DNA of 61,500 nucleotides from Luteolibacter pohnpeiensis (GTDB taxonomy: Bacteria > Verrucomicrobiota > Verrucomicrobiia > Verrucomicrobiales > Akkermansiaceae), in contig NZ_JAENIJ010000026.1 in NCBI RefSeq assembly GCF_016595435.1, positions 1-61,500 of the forward strand, read 5' to 3'. This document shows positions 37,892 to 47,043 of the stretch, one piece after another (position 1 is the first letter of the stretch; each line of letters opens with the position of its first letter). The notes under the pieces are model-generated. The model worked only from the letters and a program-made list of their open reading frames with translations, made no database searches and was not told the origin of the DNA. The translations under genes and the position numbers were made by a program.

Positions 37892-40156
37892 TCAGACAAG
37901 TTTATTGCGCTCACGCAGGCGCTGGCGCAGCACTTCTGCAATGGTGTTCATCACGAAGGTCATGGCAAAAAGAACAACCGCCCCGAGGAACAAAGTGCGA
38001 TAGTGGGTCGAGCCTTCGGAGGCTTCCGGCAGCTCCACGGCAATGTTGGCGGAAAGGGTGCGCATGCCGTTGAAAATATTCCACTGGGTGACCGGGGTGT
38101 TTCCGGTGGCCATCACCATGATCATCGTTTCACCCACAGCACGCCCGAAACCGATCATCAGCGCGGAAAAAATCCCGGAAGACGCGACGGGCAGCATCAC
38201 CGTCCACACCACCTGCCAGCGGTTGGCTCCCAGGGCGGATGCAGCGGCCGTCAATGATTTCGGCACGTTGGAAAGCGCATCTTCTGCAATCGTGAAAATC
38301 ACCGGAATGACGGCGAAGCCCATCATGAAGCCAAGCACCAACGAGTTGCGCTGCTCGAAGCGGGCACCGGTCGCATGCGGCCACCAGACGCGGAAGTCTG
38401 CGATTTCTTTACCAGTCGCAGGGTCCTTATAAACGAAGAAGATTTTCTCGATCACCGGGCCAAGGCTCCAGGATAGCCACGCCGCCAAAGCGAGAAATGG
38501 CAAGACCACCAACCACTCGCGGCCCCCTTCAAAGCGGTTGCGAATCTGGATCGGCAAGCGGCACCAGACGAATCCGGTCAGCAGCGCGGTAAGCGGAATC
38601 GAAATCAGCATCAACAGCACGGATGGGACCCGGTTTTCCAGAATTGGGGCCAACCAGAGACCTGCCAGGAACCCGAGCACCACTGATGGCAGGGAAGACA
38701 TGATTTCCATCGTCGGCTTCACCACTTTTTTGATATCCGGCGGCAGAAATGCTGCGGAGAAAAGCGCCGCCAACAGGGCGACGGGAATGGAAAACAGCAA
38801 GGCGTAGAATGTTCCTTTCAAGGAACCGAAAATGAGGGGGATCAACGAGAGCTTCGGCTCGAAATCATCCGTTCCGCCAGTGGACTGCCATTGATAAACC
38901 GGTTCAGATCCACCTTCATACCAGACTTTGCCAAAGAACGCGCGCCAGCTGGAATCCGGATGGGGATCGTGAATGGAATAACGCTCCGCCGAGCCATCCG
39001 CTGCAGCGACGATGAAATTTTCGCCCTTGGCATCGAGCACCGCAGCGACCGGATCCAGGTCGGTTTCACCTTCCCAGCGAACCGCGCCCGAGGTGCTGTG
39101 ACGGATCGAAAGGTGCTTCCCTGCCCCGGTGAGGAAGCTGCGGTTCCGTTGGCTGCCTGCGAAAAGAACTTTGCCTTGCGGCAGATTGGGAAATGTCTTG
39201 GTTTCGCCAAACAGGCGCTCACCTTCCCCATTTTTACGGAACAGGGACCACTGGGATTGTTCACCATCGGATCCAGTCACGATGATCGAAACTCCACCGA
39301 AAAGGAAATTGATTTGCCGTGGCACGGCAGTGTCGAAGGGCTTGAAGGTTTGCCGCTTCGAAACCCCTTCGCTATCGGCCAGGAAATAGGCGACTTCGCC
39401 GTTTTCACAAGCGATCAGCACCATGGCACCGTTTTGTGAAGAGCGGACCAATGAGGCGGGCGCGGGCAATTCCGTTGAAACCTCGGTTTCCCCGATGAGC
39501 GAGAGTTTGCCCTTCCCGAGCAGACTGCGTTTCATGCCAAGCTGCACGATGGACACACTGGAGCCAGTGCTGCCTTCGCGTTTTGCCGCGATGATCCTGC
39601 CGGTGCCGGAATCGCCGTAGCTGATTTCTGTGACCGGACCGTCACCGTGCTCCAACTGGAAAAAAGGTTCTTCTTCTACCGAGGCATCCACCCCCGACAA
39701 CTTCCCGTCCTCGTAGGTTTGCTGATAATGAACCGCAAACGAGCCCACTTGGCCATCGGCCAACCCGAGCGCAACGCGTTGATGCACTGGATCGTAGGAA
39801 AACGCCGTGATTTGACCACCGTTCAGATCCGGCAGATCGACCTCTTTGCGCGACTGGTCCTTCGCCTGGATGAACACCAGCTTGTCTCCGCCGTTGTAGA
39901 AGAACGGCAGCTTTCCCCATTCATCGACCCCCATGACCGCGGGCGGCACGTCCGAGTGCATCATGCCGACTGGCTTCACCTCGGCTGACTGGAACAACGG
40001 AACCACTTCCTTGCCAATGAAGTAGAAGATCCCGAAAACAGCAAGGATCACCGAAATCCCACCGAGACGGATGGCGATCCCCATGAATCGATCAAAAAGA
40101 AGGGTGCCTCGTGAGACTTCGAAGCGCTTGGGATCAGGCGGCGGCAGTGGATCCAT
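37892..40156 (-). CDS. pstC: Phosphate ABC transporter permease PstC, long form
   Basis: The 754-residue protein has a first transmembrane helix at about 30-50. A large periplasmic insert of roughly 350 residues follows, looking like a beta-propeller-type repeat region (AFSYDPVHQRVALGLADGQVGSFAV, VLDAKGENFIVAAADGSAERYSI). The permease core occupies the last 300 residues, with coupling motif KSLTAAASALGANRWQVVWTVMLP and GRAVGETMIMVMATG. Both permeases being enlarged suggests that their periplasmic parts interact with each other or with PstS. Confidence 0.92.
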   Translation of the reverse strand: MDPLPPPDPKRFEVSRGTLLFDRFMGIAIRLGGISVILAVFGIFYFIGKEVVPLFQSAEVKPVGMMHSDVPPAVMGVDEWGKLPFFYNGGDKLVFIQAKDQSRKEVDLPDLNGGQITAFSYDPVHQRVALGLADGQVGSFAVHYQQTYEDGKLSGVDASVEEEPFFQLEHGDGPVTEISYGDSGTGRIIAAKREGSTGSSVSIVQLGMKRSLLGKGKLSLIGETEVSTELPAPASLVRSSQNGAMVLIACENGEVAYFLADSEGVSKRQTFKPFDTAVPRQINFLFGGVSIIVTGSDGEQSQWSLFRKNGEGERLFGETKTFPNLPQGKVLFAGSQRNRSFLTGAGKHLSIRHSTSGAVRWEGETDLDPVAAVLDAKGENFIVAAADGSAERYSIHDPHPDSSWRAFFGKVWYEGGSEPVYQWQSTGGTDDFEPKLSLIPLIFGSLKGTFYALLFSIPVALLAALFSAAFLPPDIKKVVKPTMEIMSSLPSVVLGFLAGLWLAPILENRVPSVLLMLISIPLTALLTGFVWCRLPIQIRNRFEGGREWLVVLPFLALAAWLSWSLGPVIEKIFFVYKDPATGKEIADFRVWWPHATGARFEQRNSLVLGFMMGFAVIPVIFTIAEDALSNVPKSLTAAASALGANRWQVVWTVMLPVASSGIFSALMIGFGRAVGETMIMVMATGNTPVTQWNIFNGMRTLSANIAVELPEASEGSTHYRTLFLGAVVLFAMTFVMNTIAEVLRQRLRERNKLV

Positions 40157-40181
40157 GGTGGGACTCTAACAAACGAAACAA

Positions 40182-40220
40182 GCGGCGTGCCGGGGAAGGA
40201 AAATCCCACAGGCACACCGC
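40182..40220 (-). terminator. Terminator-like hairpin between pstS and pstC
   Basis: On the minus strand GCGGTGTGCC (40220-40211) pairs with GGCACGCCGC (40191-40182), with one G-T pair, and is followed by a T-rich run (TTGTTTCGTTTGTT). Such partial terminators after pstS are a common way to make far more binding protein than transporter. Confidence 0.6.
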
Positions 40221-40238
40221 CCGGTTGGTTGATTTTTC

Positions 40239-41198
40239 TTACTTGGTCAAGGTTTCACCGACCTCAGCCGCAACTTCTGCAGGAATCGGGAAGTAACCGT
40301 CTTTTTCGACCACTTGCTGACCTTCCTTGGAGACCACGAACTTGAGGAACTCAAGGGTCAGTGGATCAAGCGCTTGGCCAGGCTTTTTGTTGACGTAGAC
40401 CACGAGGAAACGGGCCAATGGATAATCGCCGGACAGCGCGTTGTCGTAAGTCGCATCGGCATAGTTTTTACCATCGGTGGAAAGCGGGATGGTCCGGACT
40501 CCGGAGGTTTTGTAACCGATCCCGGAATAGCCGATGGCGTAGAGATCGGAACCAACTCCTTGAACCACAGCAGAAGAACCAGGTTGCTCTTTCACGTTCG
40601 AGCGATAGTCACCTTTTTCCAAAGCGTGCTCTTGGAAAAATCCGTAGGTGCCGGATGCTGAGTTACGACCGAAAATCGAGATCGGACGGCCTTTCCAATC
40701 CTTGAGACCAAGTTGCCCCCAATCGGTGATTTCCTCACCACCGCGCTTGCGGGTCTGTGAGAAAATGGAGTCCAACTGCTTCATGGTCAGACCCTTGATC
40801 GGGTTATCCTTGTGGGCAAATACGGCCAGAGCGTCGATGGCCACCTTCACTTCAGTCGGTTTGTAGCCGTATTTCTTTTCAAATGCGTCGACTTCTTCCG
40901 CCTTCATCATGCGGCTCATCGGACCGACTTGAGCGGTGCCTTCGATGAGTGCTGGAGGTGCGGTGGAGGAACCTTTTCCTTCGATCTGCACGTTGACGTT
41001 TGGATACGCCTTCTTGAAGCCTTCAGCCCAAAGAGTCATCAGGTTGTTCAGGGTGTCCGAACCAATGGAATTGAGGTTTCCAGAAACACCGCTGACGGCT
41101 TTGTAGTCCGGCAAGGAGGGATCGATGTGAGATTCCGCGGAGAAGACCGGGAGCATGCTGAGGACAGCAGCCGTCAGACAAATAGCTGTGGATTTCAT
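40239..41198 (-). CDS. pstS: Phosphate ABC transporter substrate-binding protein PstS
   Basis: From ATG 41198 the product is 319 residues with a signal peptide ([22 protein letters not shown]). The frame stays open to 41867 across the divergent promoter and into the porin gene, but that extension is an artefact. Mature-protein motifs include [49 protein letters not shown], the phosphate-site loop, and [15 protein letters not shown]. It is periplasmic and delivers phosphate to PstCA. It is the first gene of the pst operon and is divergent from a phosphate-type porin. Confidence 0.94.
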   Translation of the reverse strand: MKSTAICLTAAVLSMLPVFSAESHIDPSLPDYKAVSGVSGNLNSIGSDTLNNLMTLWAEGFKKAYPNVNVQIEGKGSSTAPPALIEGTAQVGPMSRMMKAEEVDAFEKKYGYKPTEVKVAIDALAVFAHKDNPIKGLTMKQLDSIFSQTRKRGGEEITDWGQLGLKDWKGRPISIFGRNSASGTYGFFQEHALEKGDYRSNVKEQPGSSAVVQGVGSDLYAIGYSGIGYKTSGVRTIPLSTDGKNYADATYDNALSGDYPLARFLVVYVNKKPGQALDPLTLEFLKFVVSKEGQQVVEKDGYFPIPAEVAAEVGETLTK

Positions 41199-41288
41199 AG
41201 AATTCTGGATTTCAAGGCCCGCCCGAACCTGGGGCAGGTGACGTTTTGAATGCACCGGAACCCTTACTTTCCGGCAAAATCTGTTTTG

Positions 41289-41369
41289 TGTCAGAATTGT
41301 CACATTCAGACCATTTTCAAGTTCGATCCGCAGCGCTCCTATCCGCCGCCGTGACATTCTTGTCACATT
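41289..41369. promoter_or_regulatory. Pho-box-like repeats in the pstS/porin divergent promoter
   Basis: The decamer TTGTCACATT occurs twice (41297-41306 and 41360-41369). The first copy is preceded by another TGTCA (41289-41293), giving TGTCAGAATTGTCA, and the second is part of the palindrome TGACATTCTTGTCA (41352-41365). TGTCA is the core of the PhoB half-site in Escherichia coli, although the 9-base spacing here differs from the 11-base period of classical Pho boxes. Their position between two phosphate genes supports a Pho-regulator site. Confidence 0.5.
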
Positions 41370-41411
41370 ATGCAGCATACAGTTCGCAAATTCACCAAAA
41401 AAACCCGCACC

Positions 41412-42620
41412 ATGACCACCACCCGATCGATCGCCATCCTGCTTTCCTTGGCCGCTCCATGTTTGGCCGGAGAAGCGATCCCAACGTCTACTGAACACGT
41501 GGAAATTCCCGCCTCCTGGGACTTCTGCAACTGGATTCAGAACAAGCCTGGCCTGCTCTACAGCAACCCGGAGAACCCATTGCTCCAGTCCTTCCAAATC
41601 GGCGGACGGTTCCACTACCAAATGGCGTATGAAGACGGAAACGACGTCAATGGTCGCGATTTCAACGACACCTACGAGGACTACCGCCGGGCCCGGATCG
41701 AAACCAAAACCCACTTCCTCCAATATTTTTCGGCCAAACTCAGCCTGAATCTGGTGGATGACGACCGTCGCGACAACAACGACCTCGATTGGGGTTATGA
41801 GTCCTTCGATGAGGCCGTGTTCTCCTTCGACATCAAAAAAGCCTTTGCTGGCATTCCGCTCGATCAACTCCAGCTCAACTATGGCAGGCTGAAATTCATG
41901 CTGAGTGACGAAGTCCGCGCGTCCTCCAACAAGATTCTCACCATTGAGCGCTCCTCCATCGGCAATAAAATCTACAATTCAGGCCGCCCAACCGGCTTCA
42001 CCCTTGATGCGGCGAAAGGTCGCTTGAATTGGACGCTTGGCGTATACAGCACGGAGGATGAAAAGTTCATGGATGGCTGGAATGGCGACCTAGCCTATTC
42101 CGCCACCCTCGGCTACCAAGTCACCGATGAGTGGAAAATCACTTGGGACGGCGTGTACAACAGCCAGGATTCCGAGGAAAATTTCCTCGGCTACCACTGG
42201 GCCAGCACCATCAGCGCGGCTTATGAAAAAGGCCGATTCGGATTTCTTGGCGAAGCGATTTTAGGAGAAAACATCGGTTCCGGCGATCGGGGTGGCCATT
42301 TCTACGGCTTGGTTGCCATGCCTTCCTATTGGCTGATCGATAAACGCCTGCAGGCAGTCGCCCAGTATCAATATGCTGGTGCCAGCCGCGATGAAGGCTT
42401 CCGGATCAACAGCCGCTATGTCCGGGCCGCACATGATCTGGGCATCGATACCAACAGCGGTCGCGGCGACGAAGATCACTCGATCTACCTGGGCCTGAAC
42501 TATTACCTCTGTGGCGATAGCCTCAAGATCATGGCAGGCGTTGCTTACGACCACCTCGACACACCAGACGGGAGCCTCGACGCATTCAGCAATCTGATTG
42601 CTCTCCGGGTCTCATTCTAA
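41412..42620 (+). CDS. Phosphate-selective porin O/P family protein
   Basis: From ATG 41412 the product is 402 residues with a signal peptide ([20 protein letters not shown]). The mature protein is made of alternating amphipathic strands, has the [18 protein letters not shown] start strand and [23 protein letters not shown] typical of OprO/OprP-like porins, and ends with Phe (ALRVSF), as outer-membrane barrels do. It would let phosphate or polyphosphate cross the outer membrane. It shares a divergent promoter region with pstS and is followed by its own terminator. Confidence 0.88.
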   Translation: MTTTRSIAILLSLAAPCLAGEAIPTSTEHVEIPASWDFCNWIQNKPGLLYSNPENPLLQSFQIGGRFHYQMAYEDGNDVNGRDFNDTYEDYRRARIETKTHFLQYFSAKLSLNLVDDDRRDNNDLDWGYESFDEAVFSFDIKKAFAGIPLDQLQLNYGRLKFMLSDEVRASSNKILTIERSSIGNKIYNSGRPTGFTLDAAKGRLNWTLGVYSTEDEKFMDGWNGDLAYSATLGYQVTDEWKITWDGVYNSQDSEENFLGYHWASTISAAYEKGRFGFLGEAILGENIGSGDRGGHFYGLVAMPSYWLIDKRLQAVAQYQYAGASRDEGFRINSRYVRAAHDLGIDTNSGRGDEDHSIYLGLNYYLCGDSLKIMAGVAYDHLDTPDGSLDAFSNLIALRVSF

Positions 42621-42643
42621 CCGCGAGACTGTTTCATCCATTT

Positions 42644-42681
42644 GCCGCTATCCGCTCCATCTGCGGGTAGCGGCTTTTTTT
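42644..42681 (+). terminator. Intrinsic terminator after the porin gene
   Basis: GCCGCTATCCGC pairs with GCGGGTAGCGGC around TCCATCT (42644-42674) and is followed by seven T. It ends the porin transcript 23 bases after the stop codon and insulates the iron operon downstream. Confidence 0.93.
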
Positions 42682-42719
42682 GTCAAAGTGGGGAGATGAG
42701 GGTTGACGCAGATCGTTAT

Positions 42720-42734
42720 TGAGACGCAGTCTCA
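42720..42734 (+). promoter_or_regulatory. Fur-box-like palindrome upstream of the TonB receptor
   Basis: TGAGACGCAGTCTCA is a perfect inverted repeat. It agrees at 9 of 14 positions with the 7-1-7 Fur motif TGATAATNATTATCA, including all six outer positions. It lies 24 bases before the receptor ATG, downstream of a TTGACG at 42703-42708 that could be a -35 element. It shares ATTGAGAC with the site at 52305-52324. Confidence 0.6.
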
Positions 42735-42758
42735 TCACGTTCTTGCCGCTCTCAAGCC

Positions 42759-45071
42759 ATGAAACCATCCAACAACTCGAATACCCGCTACATTCCCTCC
42801 TCCCGAGAAGCGCTCGCTCTTGCCACTTTCCTAGCCGCAGGCCACGCGGTCGCCCAAGACACCGCCCCTTCGAATACAGATCCAACGACGAAGAAGAAAG
42901 ACGGCGAAGCCGAAGTGCTCCCGGACATCACGGTGGAAGCGACCAAGGCGGATACTTACAAGACCGAAAATCTGACCTCCAAGAAATACACGGTGCCGCT
43001 TCGCGACGTGCCACAAACCGTAACCGTGGTGCCGAAAGAGGTGATTGAAGAACAGGGCGCAACCACCCTTACCGAAATCCTTCGCAACATCCCTGGCATC
43101 ACCATGACAGGTGGTGAAAACGGCAACGCCGGCAGTGTGGCGGGTGACGCAGTGATGATGCGCGGATTCGACGCGACCAACAGCATCTTCGTCGATGGCG
43201 TCCGCGACAACGGTGTCATGTCACGGGACAGCTTCAACACCGAAGCGGTGGAAGTTTTCCAAGGTCCAACCGGATCTGATGTCGGCCGTGGCAATGCCGC
43301 TGGTTACATCAACCTCGGCACCAAAGTTCCTCATCTTGAAAATTCTTATCAAGGTTCGGTTCAGTATGCTTCCGGTGGACGCCAGCGCTACACGATGGAT
43401 TTGAATCAGGATCTGTCGTTGATGCCAGGCGGTGAAGTTTGGCTCCCGGGTTCCGCATTCCGTCTGAACGCACTGTTCCAAGAAGGTGGCGTAGCCGGTC
43501 GTGATTTCGTCGAGCGGAACATCTGGGGCATCGCGCCATCCATTTCATTTGGACTTGGGACGGATACGCGGGCGATCTTCACCTACCAACACATCGAGCA
43601 ACGCAATACCCCGGACTACGGTCTGCCGGCAAACCGCAACGAGCTCGCCCCGGGAGTGGACGACGAATGGTATTACGGCACCGATAGCGACTACGATGAC
43701 ATCGATCAGGACACCTTCACCGCTCGCTTCGAGCACGATTTCAGCGAAAACCTTCAGCTGACCAACCAGACCAAATACAATCATACGACCCGCTCCACCC
43801 GTGGCGTCCGTGCCTCATATTCGCTCAGCGCCGGAGACACCTATGGCTTGGTTCGCCGCTCATTCGTTACGGATGACCGGAAGAATCAGATTTTCTCCAA
43901 CCAAACCAACCTCACTGCCAAGTTTAACACCGGCAGCCTCAAGCACACGCTGGTTTCGGGTCTGGAATACACCAAGGAAGATCAGGACACCTACGGCCTG
44001 GTCGGCGGTGGGACCTTCGATTCCATCGATCCAGGCACCGAGCCGGATCACGACCTCCCGGCAGGTTACGTTCCCTACACCACGGGTCCTGGTTATAGCC
44101 AAGGCAACACCGAAACCATCGGTCTCTATGCCTTTGACACCGTAGATCTGACCTCGAAATGGATTCTCACCGGTGGGGTCCGCATGGATCACTACGACAC
44201 CGATTACCGCTCCTATTCGATCCCACGGGGCGGCACCGACTACACCTTGTCCGGCCCTTACAGCGTCGAAGACGAAGTTTACAGTGGCAAGCTCGGCCTG
44301 GTTTACAAACCGGTGGAAGAAGGAAGCATCTACGTTTCCTACAGCCGCACTGCCCAGCCACCGGGAACAGGTAACTTCTCGCTGAACGCTTCAGAAACCA
44401 GCACCGCCGGCATCAATGCCGATCCACAGATTTCCGAAAACTACGAACTCGGAACCAAGTGGGATCTGCTGGATTCCCGCCTCTCACTCACCGGCGCGGT
44501 GTTCTACACCGAAAACACCAACTACATTTATCAGGACGATCCCCTCGATTCCTCCTCCTATTCCAGCGATGGCGGCCAGCAAATCTTCGGTGTCACCGTC
44601 GGAGCTACAGGTCAAATCACCAAAAACTGGTCCGTCCTCGGCAGCCTGACCTGGCTTGATGCATCCGTCGACCAGCCCGGTAACACCATCGATGGTAACC
44701 GCCTGGCACGCACGCCAAAGTGGGCGGCCTCCCTGTGGACCACCTACAAACTGCCGAAGAACTTCACCGTGGGCTTGGGCATGCGTTGTCAGGATTCCGT
44801 CAACACCTCGACCATCGATGATGCGCCGACGATGGCTGGCTACGCAGTCTTTGACGGCCTCGTCCAATACGACGTCAACGAACACATGAACGTCCGCCTG
44901 AACGTCTACAACCTGCTCGATCACGAATACGTGGCCAGCACCAGCGGTGGTGGCGGCGCAGATACCGGTGGAGCTGGCGGCAGCACCGGAAGCGGTATCG
45001 ATACCAGCGGCAACCGCATCCTCATGGGCGCTCCGCTTTCCGTCGCCCTCAGCGCAAACTTCAAATTCTGA
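42759..45071 (+). CDS. TonB-dependent siderophore receptor (Fiu/PiuA-like)
   Basis: The 770-residue outer-membrane receptor has an N-terminal export region ending AGHAVAQ. A plug domain spans about 60-190 (LRDVPQTVTVVPKEVIEEQGATTLTEILRNIPGI, MMRGFDATNSIFVDGVRDNG). A 22-strand barrel ends in Phe (ALSANFKF). The plug motifs are those of siderophore receptors, and linkage to a PiuC-type dioxygenase matches the fiu-ybiX and piuA-piuC pairs that handle catecholate iron complexes. A Gly/Ser/Asp-rich stretch near residues 725-755 interrupts the last strands. A Fur-like site precedes it. The siderophore itself cannot be deduced. Confidence 0.92.
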   Translation: MKPSNNSNTRYIPSSREALALATFLAAGHAVAQDTAPSNTDPTTKKKDGEAEVLPDITVEATKADTYKTENLTSKKYTVPLRDVPQTVTVVPKEVIEEQGATTLTEILRNIPGITMTGGENGNAGSVAGDAVMMRGFDATNSIFVDGVRDNGVMSRDSFNTEAVEVFQGPTGSDVGRGNAAGYINLGTKVPHLENSYQGSVQYASGGRQRYTMDLNQDLSLMPGGEVWLPGSAFRLNALFQEGGVAGRDFVERNIWGIAPSISFGLGTDTRAIFTYQHIEQRNTPDYGLPANRNELAPGVDDEWYYGTDSDYDDIDQDTFTARFEHDFSENLQLTNQTKYNHTTRSTRGVRASYSLSAGDTYGLVRRSFVTDDRKNQIFSNQTNLTAKFNTGSLKHTLVSGLEYTKEDQDTYGLVGGGTFDSIDPGTEPDHDLPAGYVPYTTGPGYSQGNTETIGLYAFDTVDLTSKWILTGGVRMDHYDTDYRSYSIPRGGTDYTLSGPYSVEDEVYSGKLGLVYKPVEEGSIYVSYSRTAQPPGTGNFSLNASETSTAGINADPQISENYELGTKWDLLDSRLSLTGAVFYTENTNYIYQDDPLDSSSYSSDGGQQIFGVTVGATGQITKNWSVLGSLTWLDASVDQPGNTIDGNRLARTPKWAASLWTTYKLPKNFTVGLGMRCQDSVNTSTIDDAPTMAGYAVFDGLVQYDVNEHMNVRLNVYNLLDHEYVASTSGGGGADTGGAGGSTGSGIDTSGNRILMGAPLSVALSANFKF

Positions 45072-45105
45072 TCGGTAACTTTCTGTTTGGTTAAATTGCT
45101 GCAAC

Positions 45106-45144
45106 GCATCCGTCGTCACTGGCTCTGCTGGTGACGGCGGATGC
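45106..45144 (+). terminator. Hairpin between TonB receptor and piuC
   Basis: GCATCCGTCGTCAC pairs with GGTGACGGCGGATGC over about 14 base pairs with one G-T pair. The sequence that follows (TTCCTCTCTCCCC) is pyrimidine-rich but not a clean T run, so it may be a partial terminator or an mRNA-stabilising stem that keeps receptor expression above that of the downstream genes. Confidence 0.55.
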
Positions 45145-45165
45145 TTCCTCTCTCCCCTCCCCATC

Positions 45166-45855
45166 ATGATCCTCTGCATTCCAGACATTCTCCCACCTGC
45201 CGAGCTCGCAGAGTGCCGCAAGCTTCTCGAAGCCGCGCCTTGGGAAGACGGGAAAAAAACCGCCGGACATCAGGCCGTGAAGGTTAAAAACAATCTGCAG
45301 CTCCCAGGCGATCACCCCACTGCTCACGATGTCGGCTCACGGATTGTCCGGGCATTGCGCTCCAATCCGCTTTTCATGTCTGCAGCCGCTCCGCTGCATA
45401 TTCTACCTCCCCTTTTCAACAGCTACAGCGGCGGCCAAACCTACGGCATCCATGTCGATTCTGCCCTGCGCTGGCTTCCCGATGGTCGGCAAATCCGCAC
45501 CGATCTTTCCTGCACCCTCTTCTTCGCCGAGCCTGACGAATACGATGGCGGTGAACTCATCATCGAAGACACGTATGGAGCCAAAAGCGTCAAGCTCCCC
45601 GCCGGTCACATGGTCCTCTATCCATCGACCAGCCTGCACCACGTCACTCCCGTCACGCGCGGAACCCGGCTGTGCTCCTTTTTCTGGCTCCAAAGCATGA
45701 TCCGGTCCGATGAGCGCCGCTCGCTCCTGTTCGACATGGACATCGCCATCCAACGCCTCTGCGGTGGGCGACCTGACGATCCGTTGGTCACCGAAACGAC
45801 CACCCAACTGACCGGCGTTTACCACAACCTGCTGCGCCAGTGGGCGGAGATGTAA
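45166..45855 (+). CDS. piuC: Fe(II)/2-oxoglutarate dioxygenase, PiuC/YbiX family
   Basis: The 229-residue protein has the PKHD-type hydroxylase fold. Iron ligands are His96 and Asp98 in GIHVDSAL and His158 in [12 protein letters not shown], with Arg165 or Arg168 placed to bind 2-oxoglutarate. It matches the family in size and in [14 protein letters not shown]. Family members sit next to catecholate siderophore receptors, where they are thought to modify a siderophore-related compound, although the substrate has not been firmly established as far as I know. The PepSY-like gene follows after nine bases. Confidence 0.93.
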   Translation: MILCIPDILPPAELAECRKLLEAAPWEDGKKTAGHQAVKVKNNLQLPGDHPTAHDVGSRIVRALRSNPLFMSAAAPLHILPPLFNSYSGGQTYGIHVDSALRWLPDGRQIRTDLSCTLFFAEPDEYDGGELIIEDTYGAKSVKLPAGHMVLYPSTSLHHVTPVTRGTRLCSFFWLQSMIRSDERRSLLFDMDIAIQRLCGGRPDDPLVTETTTQLTGVYHNLLRQWAEM

Positions 45856-45864
45856 AGCCCTGCC

Positions 45865-46530
45865 ATGCCTGCTGACGATCCACCAAAGCCATCCAACTCT
45901 GCCCGCAACGCGGCCAAAAAGCGCAAAGCGTTTTTCACCAAGCAGTTCTACCTTTGGCATTGGGTCAGCAGCGCCTTATGCCTGGCTGCGATGCTGTTTT
46001 TCGCCGTCACCGGCATCACCCTGAATCACGCATCCCGTTTCTCGAGCAAACCGGATGTCCGGGAAATCAAGGCCACCTTGCCACCGAATCTGCTCAAGCG
46101 CATCGCATTCGACGGTTCACCAGATGCCACCGCTCCCGTTCCGGAAGAGGTCGCCGATTGGCTCAGCAAGAAAACCGGGACCAAACTTTCCGGCCGCGCT
46201 GCGGAATGGTCGGAATATGAACTCTACATCAGCCTCCCACGACCAGGCGGCGATGGATGGCTTTCGATCGATCGCGAAACCGGGGAAATCCTCCACGAAA
46301 CGACCCGCCGCGGAACGGTTGCCTTCATCAATGATCTTCACAAAGGACGCAATACCGGCCCCGCATGGGCTTGGTTTATTGATCTATTTTCCATCGCCTG
46401 CGTGGTGTTCTGCATCACCGGCCTTTGCCTGCTCTGGGTGCACGCCAAGCGCCGCCCCAGCACGTGGCCGGTCGTGATCGCCGGCATCGTGATCCCGCTC
46501 ATCCTCATCCTGTTTTTCCTACACGCATGA
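45865..46530 (+). CDS. PepSY-associated inner-membrane protein
   Basis: The 221-residue protein has a basic N-terminus, a first transmembrane helix with the WHWVSSALCLAAMLFFAVTGITLNH motif typical of PepSY_TM-like proteins, a periplasmic loop of about 110 residues, and two further helices (AWAWFIDLFSIACVVFCITGLCLLW and a hydrophobic end). Such proteins accompany siderophore receptors and are thought to take part in periplasmic or membrane reduction of ferric siderophores. Its stop codon overlaps the next start as ATGA. Confidence 0.82.
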   Translation: MPADDPPKPSNSARNAAKKRKAFFTKQFYLWHWVSSALCLAAMLFFAVTGITLNHASRFSSKPDVREIKATLPPNLLKRIAFDGSPDATAPVPEEVADWLSKKTGTKLSGRAAEWSEYELYISLPRPGGDGWLSIDRETGEILHETTRRGTVAFINDLHKGRNTGPAWAWFIDLFSIACVVFCITGLCLLWVHAKRRPSTWPVVIAGIVIPLILILFFLHA

Positions 46531-47036
46531 AACCCTCATTCCTGATTTTCGCCCCCATCCTCGCGACCACGGCTTTTGGCGGTGAGGTCAAATTGACCAT
46601 CGAAATCCCACAGCTCGACGCCGCCGAATACCACCGCCCTTACGTCGCAGCCTGGATAGAAAAGCCCGATCGCAGCGTCGCGACCGACCTCACCGTTTGG
46701 TATGACGCGAAGAACAAAAAAGGCACATCCTGGCTCAAAGACCTCCGCCAATGGTGGCGCAAAAGCGGCCGCTCCGCAGAACTGCCCATTGATGGAGTCA
46801 GCGGTCCAACCCGGCCCGTCGGCAAGCACGAGCTCGATCTATCCGACAAAGCCGCTGCCATCGCCCCCCTGCCCGATGGCGAATACACGCTCGTGGTTGA
46901 GGCCGCCCGTGAGGTGGGCGGCCGGGAAATGGTCCGCATTCCCTTCAAATGGGATGGAAAAACCGCAGTCGATGCGGCTGACACCGGAAAAACCGAACTC
47001 GGTGCGGTGAAATTCACGATCCAACCTGAACCCTAA
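46527..47036 (+). CDS. DUF2271 family exported protein
   Basis: From ATG 46527, which overlaps the upstream stop by four bases, the product is 169 residues with a signal peptide (PSFLIFAPILATTAFGGE). The mature part has the DUF2271 pattern: YVAAWIEKPDRSVATDLTVWYD, SWLKDLRQWWRKSGR, DGVSGPTRPVGKHEL and EAAREVGGREMVRIPF. The family is periplasmic and is repeatedly found with PepSY, DUF4198 and ApbE genes in iron-responsive operons. Its biochemical role is unknown. Confidence 0.88.
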   Translation: MKPSFLIFAPILATTAFGGEVKLTIEIPQLDAAEYHRPYVAAWIEKPDRSVATDLTVWYDAKNKKGTSWLKDLRQWWRKSGRSAELPIDGVSGPTRPVGKHELDLSDKAAAIAPLPDGEYTLVVEAAREVGGREMVRIPFKWDGKTAVDAADTGKTELGAVKFTIQPEP

Positions 47037-47043
47037 AATCCTT

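Noticed and set aside
41199..41867. N-terminal extension of the pstS frame to 542 codons
   Set aside because: It runs through the divergent promoter and antisense to the porin gene. The signal peptide at the ATG 41198 marks the true start.
44484..45221. 245-codon minus-strand frame opposite the end of the TonB receptor
   Set aside because: The receptor's last strands and terminal Phe are encoded on the plus strand, and the frame also covers the intergenic hairpin.
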